A DNA stretch of 64,000 bases from CAVVDY01 sp963819645 (GCA_963819645.1 CAWFWZ010000008.1:97653-161652), one strand, 5' to 3'. Shown: positions 9,191 through 18,075, counted from the first letter of the stretch. Translations and numbers: made by a program. The notes: a model not told the origin generated them from the sequence alone.

Positions 9191-9487
9191 GATGGAGAAC
9201 CTTACCCCGAAAGGCCCGGTTGAATCCAGTGGCAAATGGATTGCGAGCCCGCCGGCTCTAATGTGGCATCAGAATGCTCACCTTCGCTGGAATTGAACAT
9301 TTCTCCCGCGTCCCCAAGTACGCTAAAATTGATAGGTCGTTCGGCCATCCGGGCCGTTTCAACGCCACCGATAATCGTCCCCGCCCCGGACGCAAGATCC
9401 TGAAACTGTCGCCACGCTTTAGCGAAATGCGATGGCAGGCACGGGCGGAATACAACCCGGTTTCAATAGAAAGACGTCAGGCGCCTA

Positions 9488-10924
9488 GTGTTTGATCGCC
9501 GATCAAAATTTCTGAGCCTCGTGACGCTGCTGCAAGACCTTGCGGTCATTTGCGTGGCGTTCGGCGCAGCCTATCTGCTGCGCAGCCTGTTGGTTCAATT
9601 CGAGTTCTTCCACGAGCGGCTGCCGGGGATTTATCCCTTCACCCACTATGTCCCGCTGCTGCTTGGGTTGCTGGCGCTTTGGGCCATCACCGGCTACTTC
9701 GGAACCTTCTATCGCGATCTCGAACTCAGCAGTCCGGTCCGCATCGGGGCCAACCTCCTCTACCAATTGTTGGTTGTTCTGGTGCTCGCTTACGCGGGCT
9801 TGTACCTGCTGAAGCGCACCGACATCAGCCGCACCTTTGTCATGGTGGCTGGCGGAGTGATGTTCGTCGCGCTGCTGGCGGGCCGCGCAATTTCGTATTC
9901 CGGCGTGTACTGGATGCGCGAACGCCTCAACCGCTATCACTACTGCATTGTGGTAGGTTGCGGATCACGCGCGCGCGAGGTAGCCACGCTGATCGAAGAG
10001 AGCCGGGGCAGCGGACTGCGGCTTGTCGGCTTCATCGATCCTGAATCGAACGGCACTACCAAGCTGCAGGTCATCGGAGATTACGCAGTCCACCCGCTGT
10101 CTTCGGTGGAGCACATCCTGCAGAACCAGGTGATCGACGAAGTCATCTTCGCCGTCACCATGCAGGAACTGGCGCGGCTGGAGCCGGTGATTCTGCACTG
10201 CGCCAACCTCGGAATTAAAGTGCGCATGCAGCTGGAATTTCTGCCGGCGGCTTACTCCCGCGTCTATCTGGAAAAGTTCCACGATCTTGAGTTGCTCAGC
10301 CTCTCCAGTACGCCAGAGAGCGAACTGCTGTTGTTCCTGAAGCGAGTCTTCGACCTGGCGCTCGCAGCGTCCTCGCTCGTGGTTCTGGCGCCGCTGATGG
10401 CCGCGATTGCAGCAGCTATCCGCGTCACATCCCCCGGGCCGGTGCTTTTCAAGCAGACGCGCTGCGGTCTGGGCGGGCGCCGCTTCACGCTTTACAAGTT
10501 TCGTTCAATGATCAACAACGCCGAGCAGCTAAGGGCCGAGTTGCATCAGCTCAACGAGTTGAATGGGCCGGTGTTCAAGCTGCGCGATGATCCACGCATC
10601 ACTTCAGTTGGCCGCTGGCTGCGGCGCTTCAGCATCGACGAGCTGCCTCAACTTTGGAACATCGTGCGTGGCGACATGTCGTTTGTCGGCCCGCGTCCCG
10701 CTATCCCGGCTGAAGTCGATCAGTATGAGACCTGGCAGCGCCGCCGCTTGCGCATGCGACCCGGCCTGACCTGCATCTGGGTGCTGGAGGGCCGCAATCA
10801 CCTGGAGTTCAATCGCTGGATTCAGCTTGACCTGGCCTACATCGATAGCTGGTCGCTGTGGCTCGACGCCAAGATTTTCTTCCGTACGATACCGATCGTG
10901 CTTTCCGGTCGCGGAGCATACTAG
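9488..10924 (+). CDS. polyprenyl-phosphate sugar phosphotransferase (exopolysaccharide initiation)
   Basis: This 478-residue membrane enzyme transfers a sugar-1-phosphate from a nucleotide sugar to a polyprenyl phosphate, the first step of exopolysaccharide repeat-unit assembly. Four or five transmembrane segments lie in residues 10-140, a Rossmann-like domain ('YCIVVGCGSRAREVATLIEE') at about 150-245, and one more membrane helix at 285-305. The conserved catalytic C-terminal domain follows ('LFKQTRCGLGGRRFTLYKFR', 'RFSIDELPQLWNI', 'FVGPRPA'). The length matches the WbaP/GumD-type family. GTG 9488 is the likely start. Two glycosyltransferase genes follow almost without gaps, forming a polysaccharide operon. 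Confidence 0.9.
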   Translation: MFDRRSKFLSLVTLLQDLAVICVAFGAAYLLRSLLVQFEFFHERLPGIYPFTHYVPLLLGLLALWAITGYFGTFYRDLELSSPVRIGANLLYQLLVVLVLAYAGLYLLKRTDISRTFVMVAGGVMFVALLAGRAISYSGVYWMRERLNRYHYCIVVGCGSRAREVATLIEESRGSGLRLVGFIDPESNGTTKLQVIGDYAVHPLSSVEHILQNQVIDEVIFAVTMQELARLEPVILHCANLGIKVRMQLEFLPAAYSRVYLEKFHDLELLSLSSTPESELLLFLKRVFDLALAASSLVVLAPLMAAIAAAIRVTSPGPVLFKQTRCGLGGRRFTLYKFRSMINNAEQLRAELHQLNELNGPVFKLRDDPRITSVGRWLRRFSIDELPQLWNIVRGDMSFVGPRPAIPAEVDQYETWQRRRLRMRPGLTCIWVLEGRNHLEFNRWIQLDLAYIDSWSLWLDAKIFFRTIPIVLSGRGAY

Positions 10925-10928
10925 GGGT

Positions 10929-11987
10929 ATGGTTTCGATCACCATCGTCACCTGGAATTCAGCTCGTCATTTGCGCGAGTGCCTGACCTCGGTTGAGCGG
11001 CAGGACTATCGCGACCTTGAGGTCATCGTCCTCGACAATGCTTCGACCGACGGCACCCAGGAGATTCTGCGCGAGTACGAATCGCGTTTTCAGGTGATCT
11101 ACAAGACAACCAACTCCGGGTTTGCCGCCGGGCAGAACGAAGCCATGCGCACAGCTCGCGGCGAATGGATTCTCTGTCTGAATCCTGACATCCTGCTGCG
11201 GCCGGACTTCGTCACCCACTTGGTTGCGGCCGGGGAGACGTATCCGGCAGCCGGCGCAGTTTGCGGCAAGCTCTTACGCTGGAAGCCGGAGGAGCTGAAA
11301 GAGCGCACCAATATTATCGATTCCACGGGCGTTTATTTCACCCGCAACATGCGTCACCTCGATCGTGGCGCGGAAGAGATCGATGTCGGGCAGTATGACC
11401 GCGTGCAATACGTCTTCGCCGCTACCGGCGCAGCGGTGATGTTTCGCCGTGAGTTCATCGAAGCGGTTTCGGTGGACGGCGAGTTCTTCGACGAGGAGTT
11501 CTTCTCCTTCCGCGAAGACGGAGATCTCGCGTGGCGCGCGCAGGTGATGGGCCAGAAATTTCTTTACACCCCGAACGCCGTTGCCTGGCATGTGCGTCGC
11601 GTTACCCCCGAGCGGCGCAAGGACCTGCCGCACCTCATCAACTGGCATTCGGTAAAAAACCGCTGGCTGATGCGGACTAAGAATGCTTCGTGGTGGCTCA
11701 CCCTTCGTCTCGCATTGCCGGTGTATTGGCGCGACCTTCAAGCATTTGGTTACGCGCTGCTGCACGATCGCTCGATGCTGTCCGCCATCTTCTACCAATT
11801 TCGTCCTAAGATTCGCCGGCGATTGCTTCACCAGCGCGAAGTCATTCGGTCCCGCCGCAAAGTGTCGGACCGCGAATTGATTTGGTGGTTCAGCAACACT
11901 CCCCGTGCCATCGATATCGTGCAGTCGGCGCAGGGTTTCGAGCCGCAGTATGCAGTACAGGGGCTCGCTTCCGGTGAGCGCCGTTGA
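10929..11987 (+). CDS. family 2 glycosyltransferase
   Basis: This 352-residue cytoplasmic GT-A enzyme adds a sugar to the growing lipid-linked repeat unit. The start is ATG 10929, four bases after the previous stop; a longer frame open from 10827 overlaps that gene and is not needed. Visible family marks are 'SITIVTWNSARHLRECL' at the N-terminus, 'VLDNASTDGTQEIL' (nucleotide binding), 'LCLNPDILLRPDF' (the metal-binding Asp region) and 'FFSFREDGDLAWRAQVMG' with the acidic ED pair. The rhamnosyltransferase-like WbbL subgroup is closest. It overlaps the next gene by four bases (TTGA). Confidence 0.88.
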   Translation: MVSITIVTWNSARHLRECLTSVERQDYRDLEVIVLDNASTDGTQEILREYESRFQVIYKTTNSGFAAGQNEAMRTARGEWILCLNPDILLRPDFVTHLVAAGETYPAAGAVCGKLLRWKPEELKERTNIIDSTGVYFTRNMRHLDRGAEEIDVGQYDRVQYVFAATGAAVMFRREFIEAVSVDGEFFDEEFFSFREDGDLAWRAQVMGQKFLYTPNAVAWHVRRVTPERRKDLPHLINWHSVKNRWLMRTKNASWWLTLRLALPVYWRDLQAFGYALLHDRSMLSAIFYQFRPKIRRRLLHQREVIRSRRKVSDRELIWWFSNTPRAIDIVQSAQGFEPQYAVQGLASGERR

Positions 11988-12487
11988 AGATTGCGATCGT
12001 CGGGACTCGCGGCATTCCCAATCGATACGGTGGTTTTGAGCGTTTCGCCGAGCAGATCAGCTCGCGCTTTGCCGATCACGGCCACGAAGTCACCGTCTAT
12101 TGCCGTCGCGCTTTCACCCGTCCTGATGATGAGTACGATCGCCGCGTGAAGCGCGTCATCGTTCCCAGCCTTCACCAGAAGCATCTCGACACCTGGGTCA
12201 GTACATTCTTCGCTGCGGTTCATGCCGCGTTTAGCCGCTACGATGTGGTGCTCATTTGCAATGTCGCGAATGCTCCATTCTGTTATTTGCCGCGCATGTT
12301 CGGCACGCCGGTAGTACTGAATGTCGATGGCCTTGATCGCAAACGCAGCAAGTGGAACGCGCTGGGTGCAGCAGGTGCTGCACTTCTGCGAGTGGATGTC
12401 GAGCTTCAGTTCAAGCCGGTTGGTGACGGACGCGAAGACGATCCACGACTACTATCTCGCAGAAGTACGGCGCGCAATCGACTGTGA
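11984..12487 (+). CDS. DUF1972-type glycosyltransferase, N-terminal part (frameshifted gene)
   Basis: The gene starts at TTG 11984 inside the stop of the previous gene. It gives the N-terminal Rossmann half of a GT-B glycosyltransferase of the DUF1972 group ('IAIVGTRGIPNRYGGFERFA', 'TVYCRR', 'VVLNVDGLDRKRSKWNALG'). The frame is lost at about 12375, after which the correct reading continues for about 100 bases in another frame ('HFCEWMSSFSSSRLVTDAKT') and shifts again at about 12472 to join 12484-13077. Read through both shifts, the enzyme has about 364 residues, a normal length. It would retain the donor sugar and extend the polysaccharide unit. Confidence 0.75.
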   Translation: MKIAIVGTRGIPNRYGGFERFAEQISSRFADHGHEVTVYCRRAFTRPDDEYDRRVKRVIVPSLHQKHLDTWVSTFFAAVHAAFSRYDVVLICNVANAPFCYLPRMFGTPVVLNVDGLDRKRSKWNALGAAGAALLRVDVELQFKPVGDGREDDPRLLSRRSTARNRL

Positions 12488-13077
12488 TCGGTTATGGCTC
12501 TGAGATGCCGAAGGGCGACTACAACCTGAACGGTTTCAAGCTCCAGCCCGGTCGCTACGTTCTGTATGTCAGCCGCCTTGAGCCGGAGAACAATCCCGAG
12601 TTGGTGCTGCGCAGTTGGCGTCATGTAAAAACCGACTGGCCGCTGGTGATGGTTGGCGATAACGCGTACAAACCGGAGTATCTGGAGGGGCTGCGTAAGC
12701 TCGCTGACGATCGGGTCGTGTTCACCGGATTCGTTTTTGGCGACGGCTATTGGGCGCTTCAGAAGCACGCGGGAATTTTTGTGTTCGCCTGCGAAATCGG
12801 TGGCGTGCATCCCGCGCTGATTGAAGCCATGGCTGCGCAAAATGCAACGCTGTACCTGGATACTCCTGAGAACAACGAAACCGCCGGCGATGCCGCAGTG
12901 CCTTACATCAAGGACGAAGCAAGCCTCGCTGCCAAGCTTCAGAAGTTGCTTGACAACGATACCGAACGCGAGGAGTGGGGGCAGCGCGCCCGGCAGCGCG
13001 CACAAGAGTTGTTCGCCTGGGAAGCGATTGCGAATAAGTACGAACGACTGTTCGAACAGGTCGCGTCAAAACGTTAG
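12484..13077 (+). CDS. DUF1972-type glycosyltransferase, C-terminal part (frameshifted gene)
   Basis: These 197 codons are the C-terminal GT-B half of the gene beginning at 11984: 'YVLYVSRLEPENNPELVLRS', 'FTGFVFGDGYWALQKHAGIF' and the donor-binding 'GVHPALIEAMA'. The ATG at 12484 is not a natural start, because homologous sequence ('YGAQSTVIGYGSEMP') continues upstream of it in the same frame. Two one-base shifts within 100 bases, with no stop codon in the restored reading, suggest sequence error rather than long decay. Confidence 0.75.
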   Translation: MIGYGSEMPKGDYNLNGFKLQPGRYVLYVSRLEPENNPELVLRSWRHVKTDWPLVMVGDNAYKPEYLEGLRKLADDRVVFTGFVFGDGYWALQKHAGIFVFACEIGGVHPALIEAMAAQNATLYLDTPENNETAGDAAVPYIKDEASLAAKLQKLLDNDTEREEWGQRARQRAQELFAWEAIANKYERLFEQVASKR

Positions 13078-13317
13078 ACGCGCGTTTCTGTTTCGGCGCC
13101 GAGCGAAGCGACAGATCTGCTTCCATTTCCCTTCCTGAGCATTGCTCACTTTCGCAATCGATACCCTAAGCCAGGAATCCCCGGCGGCGAAGAAATAGCC
13201 CGAAGAGCCGTTAGCCTACCCTGATTTTCCTATCAACGCCTGGCGAAGAAAAGCTAACTTTCCGACTGCGAATTCAAGCTAAAAGCGATCAAAACCGCGG
13301 TAATTCTACCCCAATTA

Positions 13318-13369
13318 GCCATGAGTTAAAGTCATGGATAATACAAAATCCAGTACTTTAACTCATGGC
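13318..13369. terminator. 15-bp perfect inverted repeat between convergent genes
   Basis: The arms GCCATGAGTTAAAGT (13318-13332) and ACTTTAACTCATGGC (13355-13369) are perfectly complementary around a 22-base loop. The element sits in the 383-base gap between the polysaccharide operon and the convergent glycerate kinase gene. A bidirectional terminator is the simplest role, but no T-run follows and the stem is AT-rich, so a protein-binding site or a relic of a small mobile element remains possible. The rest of the gap (13078-13460) shows no gene. Confidence 0.45.
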
Positions 13370-13460
13370 AACGGCAAATTGAGCTGTGAAGAGTGATGAA
13401 AAACAAGGAAGGAAACGCGCATATCGAGCAGGATTCCGCGAGCACGGAAAAGGAAAGAAG

Positions 13461-14795
13461 CTAATACGCCAGCAAAACTCTTATGTCGCGCACATTGTTT
13501 CCCGTCGGTCCGGTCATGATGGTGTCACCGATCGCATCGAACAATGGAAATGCATCAAGCTTTTTCAGAGCCACTCCCGGCTCGAAACCTTTTTCTCTCG
13601 CCCGCGCTACCGTGCTTCCATCGGCAATTGCGCCTGCCGCCTGACTGTTGCCGTCAATGCCGTCGGTTCCGGCGCTCAGTACCGTGATCGGCTCATCCTG
13701 AATTCTCTCCGCACAGTACAACGCAAACTGCTGATTGCGTCCGCCGGTTCCCGGATTCTTGCCCGCGTTAACCGTAACTTCGCCGCCCGAGATAAGGCAG
13801 ACTCGCGATGCCCCCTGTCGCAATATGCGCAGACGCGACAGCAGATGATCGGCGGCGGCAGCATAATCCCAATCGTCGCAGGAGTTGTCGACTTCCACTG
13901 CGAATCCGGCGAGTGCCGCTGCTTCCACCGCCGCCCTCAGCGCAGTCGTGTTCGAGAGGATGGTGAGGTATCGCGAGTGAGCGAAAGTTGTGTCGCCCGC
14001 CTTGGGAGTCTCCTGCAATTGCCGGCGCTCGAAGAGTTGACGCACGCTGGATGGGAACTGCGGCAGCAGGCGATACTTCTCAGCGATGGCATAACATTGG
14101 GCGACTGTGCTGGTGTCTGGCATTGTGGGACCTGACGCCAGAGCGTCGAGCGCGTTCTCCGGCACGTCCGAAACCAGGATTGAAATCTGTTGTGATGGGA
14201 CTGCCGCGTGTGCCATGCGGCCTCCCTTGATCGCAGAGAGGTGTTTGCGAACGGTGTTGATCTCTGAAATCGGCGCGCCGGAGTAGACCAGAGCCTTGTA
14301 CGTCGCGACTACATCGTCCAACGTGATTGCAGCCGAGATCGGCTTCTCGGCAATGGCCGAGGCTCCTCCGCTGATGAGAAATACGGTGAGCGTGTCGGGC
14401 CCCGAATTCCCCAACAGTTTCAAGATGGCTTCGGCCGCGCGAAACGAATCCTGGTTCGGCATGGGATGGCCGCCGATGAAGTAGCGAAACCCGAAGACCT
14501 GCGCTGCGGGAGCACTGGGACACGAGATGATGCCGCGCAAAACCCGGTCGACGAGTTCAGTCAAGGCCTCGGCCATGCTATGCGCAGCTTTGCCAATGGA
14601 AACTACATTGATGGTTGCGAAACTGTGGAGATCGTAGATGTCGTGGCCGGTGCGAAGCTGGTCGTCGCGCAACTCCAAATGGCGCTGCATGGCTTTCGGG
14701 ATGCTGCACTCGGCCAGGGCATGATCGAAGGTCCGTCGCGCAAGCTCTCGCATTTCGCTGTACAGCGGATTGGCCGGATCCAGAGGTGGGGGCAT
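13461..14795 (-). CDS. glycerate 2-kinase (MOFRL/DUF4147 family)
   Basis: The product has 444 residues, the usual length of bacterial glycerate kinases of the GckA/TtuD type, which phosphorylate D-glycerate with ATP to 2-phosphoglycerate. The N-terminal DUF4147 half contains 'VVSIGKAAHSMAEAL' and 'FLISGGASA', a Gly-rich nucleotide-binding stretch. The C-terminal MOFRL domain contains 'LISGGEVTVNAGKNPGTGGR' and 'LSAGTDGIDGNSQAAGAI'. The gene stands alone. Its start has no Shine-Dalgarno but a TATAAT only eight bases upstream, suggesting a leaderless message. Confidence 0.9.
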   Translation of the reverse strand: MPPPLDPANPLYSEMRELARRTFDHALAECSIPKAMQRHLELRDDQLRTGHDIYDLHSFATINVVSIGKAAHSMAEALTELVDRVLRGIISCPSAPAAQVFGFRYFIGGHPMPNQDSFRAAEAILKLLGNSGPDTLTVFLISGGASAIAEKPISAAITLDDVVATYKALVYSGAPISEINTVRKHLSAIKGGRMAHAAVPSQQISILVSDVPENALDALASGPTMPDTSTVAQCYAIAEKYRLLPQFPSSVRQLFERRQLQETPKAGDTTFAHSRYLTILSNTTALRAAVEAAALAGFAVEVDNSCDDWDYAAAADHLLSRLRILRQGASRVCLISGGEVTVNAGKNPGTGGRNQQFALYCAERIQDEPITVLSAGTDGIDGNSQAAGAIADGSTVARAREKGFEPGVALKKLDAFPLFDAIGDTIMTGPTGNNVRDIRVLLAY

Positions 14796-14803
14796 CGAGG
14801 GAA

Positions 14804-14809
14804 ATTATA
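14804..14809 (-). promoter_or_regulatory. candidate -10 element for a leaderless glycerate kinase mRNA
   Basis: On the minus strand TATAAT is followed by eight bases and then the ATG at 14795. Normal spacing would put the transcription start at or next to the A of the ATG, and no Shine-Dalgarno is present. The -35 region is not convincing. Confidence 0.35.
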
Positions 14810-14907
14810 AGGGGAAGCAATTAGCAGCTAGCAATTAGCAACTGGCTGTTGAGATTCGGGCCGCGCTGGAAAACGGCAGTTAAACCAAACCGCGTGACGG
14901 AGTACTC

Positions 14908-15027
14908 CGCGTCAGGGCACGACCTCGGTCGCGCCGTGAGTTCGGCACGACTGGAACACGTTGCGGGAAATTGTTCACCGTGGGAAGAAGAGCAGATCCC
15001 CTCGCGGCTAAAGCCGTGCCCTGATAC
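14908..15027. repeat. dispersed hairpin repeats (CGCGTCAGGGCACGAC family)
   Basis: A copy of the GGCACGAC...TCGTGCC family lies at 14908-14936 (here decayed to TCGCGCC). A second fragment, GCGGCTAAAGCCGTGCCCTG, lies at 15003-15022. The surrounding 14796-15148 has no gene; AGC-rich low-complexity sequence adjoins the glycerate kinase start. Confidence 0.55.
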
Positions 15028-15148
15028 AAAGCAGGCGCTACGAGAGTTTTTCAGCAGCCCGTGGAAGTCCTGACGCGATGCAATGACTCAGCAAAGTATG
15101 TGGTTGTTACAGCCAAAGGCCAAAAGAGCCAAGAGCTGCTTCTTTACT

Positions 15149-15556
15149 TCACTTCTTTTCTTCGTGCTTCAGCGATGCCGAGTTGATGCAGAAGCGCATG
15201 CCTGTGGGATTAGGGCCGTCGGGGAAGACGTGTCCCAAATGCGACTCGCACTTCGAGCAGATGACTTCGGTGCGCCGCATCCCGAACGCGTTGTCGTCGT
15301 GCAGTTGGACTTTGTCAGGATCCATGGCCTGGTAAAAACTTGGCCAGCCGCTGCCCGAATCGTATTTCGTATCGGAGTCAAACAACTCCTGCCCGCACGC
15401 CGCGCAGCGATAGACGCCAGGCGTTTTGGTGTGCGCATACTCGCCGGTGAAGGCGCGTTCGGTGCCCTTCTCGCGCAAAATGTGATACTGCTCAGGAGTC
15501 AGTTCCTTGCGCCAGTCAGCTTCTGATTTTGTGATCTTTTCTGCTTTGTCTGCCAT
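15149..15556 (-). CDS. msrB: peptide-methionine (R)-S-oxide reductase MsrB
   Basis: This 135-residue cytoplasmic enzyme reduces R-methionine sulfoxide in proteins. ATG 15556 is preferred to GTG 15565 because the latter lies inside its ribosome binding site (GGTGAG). The two zinc-binding CxxC pairs are visible ('CAACG' and 'CSKCES'), followed by 'HLGHVFPDGP' and the catalytic cysteine in 'MRFCINSASL'. The tail is unusually short after the active site, but the domain is complete. No msrA lies nearby. Confidence 0.93.
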   Translation of the reverse strand: MADKAEKITKSEADWRKELTPEQYHILREKGTERAFTGEYAHTKTPGVYRCAACGQELFDSDTKYDSGSGWPSFYQAMDPDKVQLHDDNAFGMRRTEVICSKCESHLGHVFPDGPNPTGMRFCINSASLKHEEKK

Positions 15557-15565
15557 TCTTCTCAC

Positions 15566-15961
15566 CTATCAGTTTAGATACACGACAAGTCCAATAGATT
15601 CGAGACGGCACGGGTATTGCGTGCTCAGCGCCGCGTCATCTGGGAATATGAATTTAAAGGGTTTTGCATCCCGCTGCAACGCAATGGGATGCCAGACTTG
15701 GACGCTGCACACGACCAGCAGCTGCGCAGGCCTGAAGGGTGGATGACAACCGCGCCGTCGCTACGCGACTCAAAGGCTTTTTCGACTCACCCCCAGCACT
15801 CCGCCTTTGGCTGCGTGCTGGGCTGTCTTGTTGGTCGCCCCCAAGGGGCTCTGGATAGCTGGATGTTCCATCGACATTGGCGGAGCCGAGTTCTCACCAG
15901 ACACTGAAGGCCCGCACTGCCCAATATACCCGCGCGATGTGTGCGCGCGAGACGTCCGACC
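15566..15961. other. 396-base intergenic stretch without a supported gene
   Basis: Open frames exist on the + strand (for example 15617-15907), but they lack start signals and resemble no family. The segment TTCGACTCACCCCCAGCACTC and the following GC-rich bases look like another interspersed intergenic element of this genome. Confidence 0.4.
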
Positions 15962-16618
15962 TCAATCCTGGGTACCTTCGACGGCGGGTTCAGCGCCGAC
16001 GCGATGCTGCACGTGCGACCAGACGAAATACGCGACGCCGATCAGAATGACCGCCACAATGACCAAGTCGAGACGATGGAACCACATCTTCAGGCGCGGA
16101 TCTTTGTCCCACTGCTCACCCAGCCTCATCCCGACATAGGCGAGAACGAGGCACCATGGCCACGAGCCTACAAATGTATAGATATGGAATTTGAGCCGGG
16201 GCATTCGGGCGATCCCGGCGGGCAGAGCGATGAAGGTGCGCACCACCGGCAGCAAGCGGGCGATGAGCACGGCGACTGCGCCCCGGCGCTTAAAGAATCG
16301 TTCAGCCCAATCGAGATCGCGCTTGCTCAGGAAGATGTAACGCCCGTAGGCCTCCACCAGCGGCCTGCCGCCGAAGTAGCCGATTTCATAGGCGACAACC
16401 GATCCCAGGTTGCATCCGATCGCGCCCCAGGTCGCCACCCAGAACAGCGAAAAACGGCCGGTGTAGACCAGGTAGCCCGAGAAGGGCATGATGATCTCCG
16501 ACGGCAGCGGGATACACGCCGACTCGATTGCCATGAGCAGCATGATTCCGACATAGCCGGCGGAGGAGATGACCGAGATAATCCAGGCGCCTACGATTTC
16601 GATGATGTGCGCGACCAT
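15962..16618 (-). CDS. DedA family membrane protein (VTT domain)
   Basis: The product is a 218-residue inner-membrane protein with about five hydrophobic segments. The DedA/VTT signature is clear: 'ESACIPLPSEIIMPFSGYL' near the N-terminus, 'GCNLGSVVAYEIGYFGG', then the amphipathic 'FFKRRGAVAVLIARLLPVVR' with its conserved Arg residues, and 'IALPAGIARM'. DedA proteins flip or move lipids such as undecaprenyl phosphate and support envelope homeostasis. The gene is divergent from the cysteine dioxygenase gene. Confidence 0.9.
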   Translation of the reverse strand: MVAHIIEIVGAWIISVISSAGYVGIMLLMAIESACIPLPSEIIMPFSGYLVYTGRFSLFWVATWGAIGCNLGSVVAYEIGYFGGRPLVEAYGRYIFLSKRDLDWAERFFKRRGAVAVLIARLLPVVRTFIALPAGIARMPRLKFHIYTFVGSWPWCLVLAYVGMRLGEQWDKDPRLKMWFHRLDLVIVAVILIGVAYFVWSHVQHRVGAEPAVEGTQD

Positions 16619-16676
16619 TCGTTATAGGATAGCAATTTCGCCACGGCTAATTTCGTAAAACAGCGAGAGGTTACCT

Positions 16677-17291
16677 ATGTCGACTATGACCACGGCAAGC
16701 ACAAACACGGTTTCGGTGCAGCAATTGATCGATCATCTGGACCAGCTTGGAGAGGGTGACTTCCTGACCGTAGAAAGGCCTCTCGCGGTGTTGCGCGCAA
16801 ACCTTGTCGACCCCAAAACGCTGGCGCCTTACATCTTCTGGAACTCGCAGCATTACACCCGCAATCTGATTCACAAGACCGAACTGTACGAGATGCTCGC
16901 GATCTGCTGGGACGTGGGGATGAAGAGCTCCGTCCACAATCACAAGGACCAGAACTGCTGGATGGCCGCGCCCATCGGCAAGTTGCAGGTGAACAACTAT
17001 AAGGTGTTGGAAGAGGACCTCGCATCGCAGCATTGCAACATCATTCCCACCGACACCGTGGAGATCACGCTCGCCAATCCGGTCGCGGTCGATCCGCTGA
17101 ACCCGGTACACGATGTACGCAACCCGCGCGAATGGAACCAGCGCGCCGTCAGCCTGCACATCTATTCACGGCCGTTCGCCTCCTGCATCGTCTATTCATG
17201 CGAGCAGCACACCTGCGGCGAGATTGGCCTTTGCTATACCTCGATGTACGGAAAGCTCATGCAAGGCGACGTTGCGCCGGCGTCGGATTAA
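16677..17291 (+). CDS. cysteine dioxygenase-like (cupin, type I)
   Basis: This 204-residue non-haem iron enzyme of the cupin fold would oxidise L-cysteine with O2 to cysteine sulfinate. The iron-binding His pair is seen in 'SSVHNHKDQNCWM' and the third His in 'AVSLHIYSRPF'. Start and ribosome binding site are good (GAGAGG, six bases). Some relatives act on other thiols such as 3-mercaptopropionate, so the exact substrate is open. The last 35 bases overlap the opposite-strand gene 17257-17667. Confidence 0.85.
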   Translation: MSTMTTASTNTVSVQQLIDHLDQLGEGDFLTVERPLAVLRANLVDPKTLAPYIFWNSQHYTRNLIHKTELYEMLAICWDVGMKSSVHNHKDQNCWMAAPIGKLQVNNYKVLEEDLASQHCNIIPTDTVEITLANPVAVDPLNPVHDVRNPREWNQRAVSLHIYSRPFASCIVYSCEQHTCGEIGLCYTSMYGKLMQGDVAPASD

Positions 17292-17667
17292 TCCAACCCG
17301 TCCGTGTCTGCTCCGGGCTTCGAGCCGGCGCTGGCTTGATGATCTCAACCCGGGAGGCGTGCCATTCGCCGTCTCTATCCTGCTCGGCGGTAATTCGCAC
17401 CTCGGCGCCGACAACTAATTGCTCACGCGCAGAAGCCTTGCGCGCATCAGCAGGTACGTCCTCGTCGTAGGTTATGGTCGCGTGCGAGATATCGACGCGC
17501 CGAATGCTCCCGTTTTTGCCGCGCAAGTAGAGCCATCCTGCCTGCGGAGCGCCATTCTCACCTTCGACAACGGTTCCGCGAAAAGAGCCGGCAGTCGCCG
17601 CCTGGGCCGAGCCGCAGAAGAATGTCGCAGCTAAAAACCAGGCAGCCACATGTCGCGTCCATCGCAT
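17257..17667 (-). CDS. small secreted protein of unknown function
   Basis: The 136-residue product has a signal peptide (1-23) and one small beta-rich domain ('GSFRGTVVEGENGAPQAGWL', 'VGAEVRITAEQDRDGEWHAS') that resembles secreted OB-fold-like domains. Charged residues dominate the tail. Its 3' end overlaps the 3' end of the cysteine dioxygenase gene by 35 bases, so the two messages could pair antisense. Confidence 0.6.
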   Translation of the reverse strand: MRWTRHVAAWFLAATFFCGSAQAATAGSFRGTVVEGENGAPQAGWLYLRGKNGSIRRVDISHATITYDEDVPADARKASAREQLVVGAEVRITAEQDRDGEWHASRVEIIKPAPARSPEQTRTGWINPTPAQRRLA

Positions 17668-17739
17668 GCAGAGTTCGATGCGGAAATTCGCAAGGTTGCA
17701 GCTTTCACCATCAGTACGACCTTTTTGCGTTTGGAAGAT

Positions 17740-17989
17740 CCGCCTCAGGGCACCCTTCGACTCCGCTCAGGGCAGGACTTCCAGTCGTGCCGACAGCCAC
17801 CATCTATGAATTGTCATCCTGAGCTAGTGAGTCGAGGCTTGCCGAGACGAACGCAGGCGAAGGATCTGTTTTCGCATCGCGCATCAAAGCTCGTCGAATA
17901 GAAGCAGATCCCTCGCGAGCTAAAGCTCACTCGGGTGACAAATATATGAGGAGCTTTCCGGCACGACTGGAAGTCGTGCCCTGACGCGA
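17740..17989. repeat. cluster of three interspersed repeats upstream of hemQ
   Basis: The gap 17668-18075 carries three interspersed elements: TCAGGGCAGGACTTCCAGTC at 17768, TCATCCTGAGC...GAAGGATCTG at 17815-17876, and an inverted member GGCACGACTGGAAGTCGTGC at 17961-17980 ending in CCTGACGCG. The last is the reverse complement of the copy at 7155-7181. No gene lies here. Confidence 0.6.
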
Positions 17990-18075
17990 ACCATCTCAAG
18001 TCCGAATTCTTCCTGACTGCTCTTTTGCGACACCGAATACAATGAAGCTCGATATTCTATTGGAGATCCGCCCTT

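Noticed and set aside
15617..15907. 96-codon + strand frame
   Set aside because: No ribosome binding site, no family resemblance, and it reads across an interspersed intergenic element.
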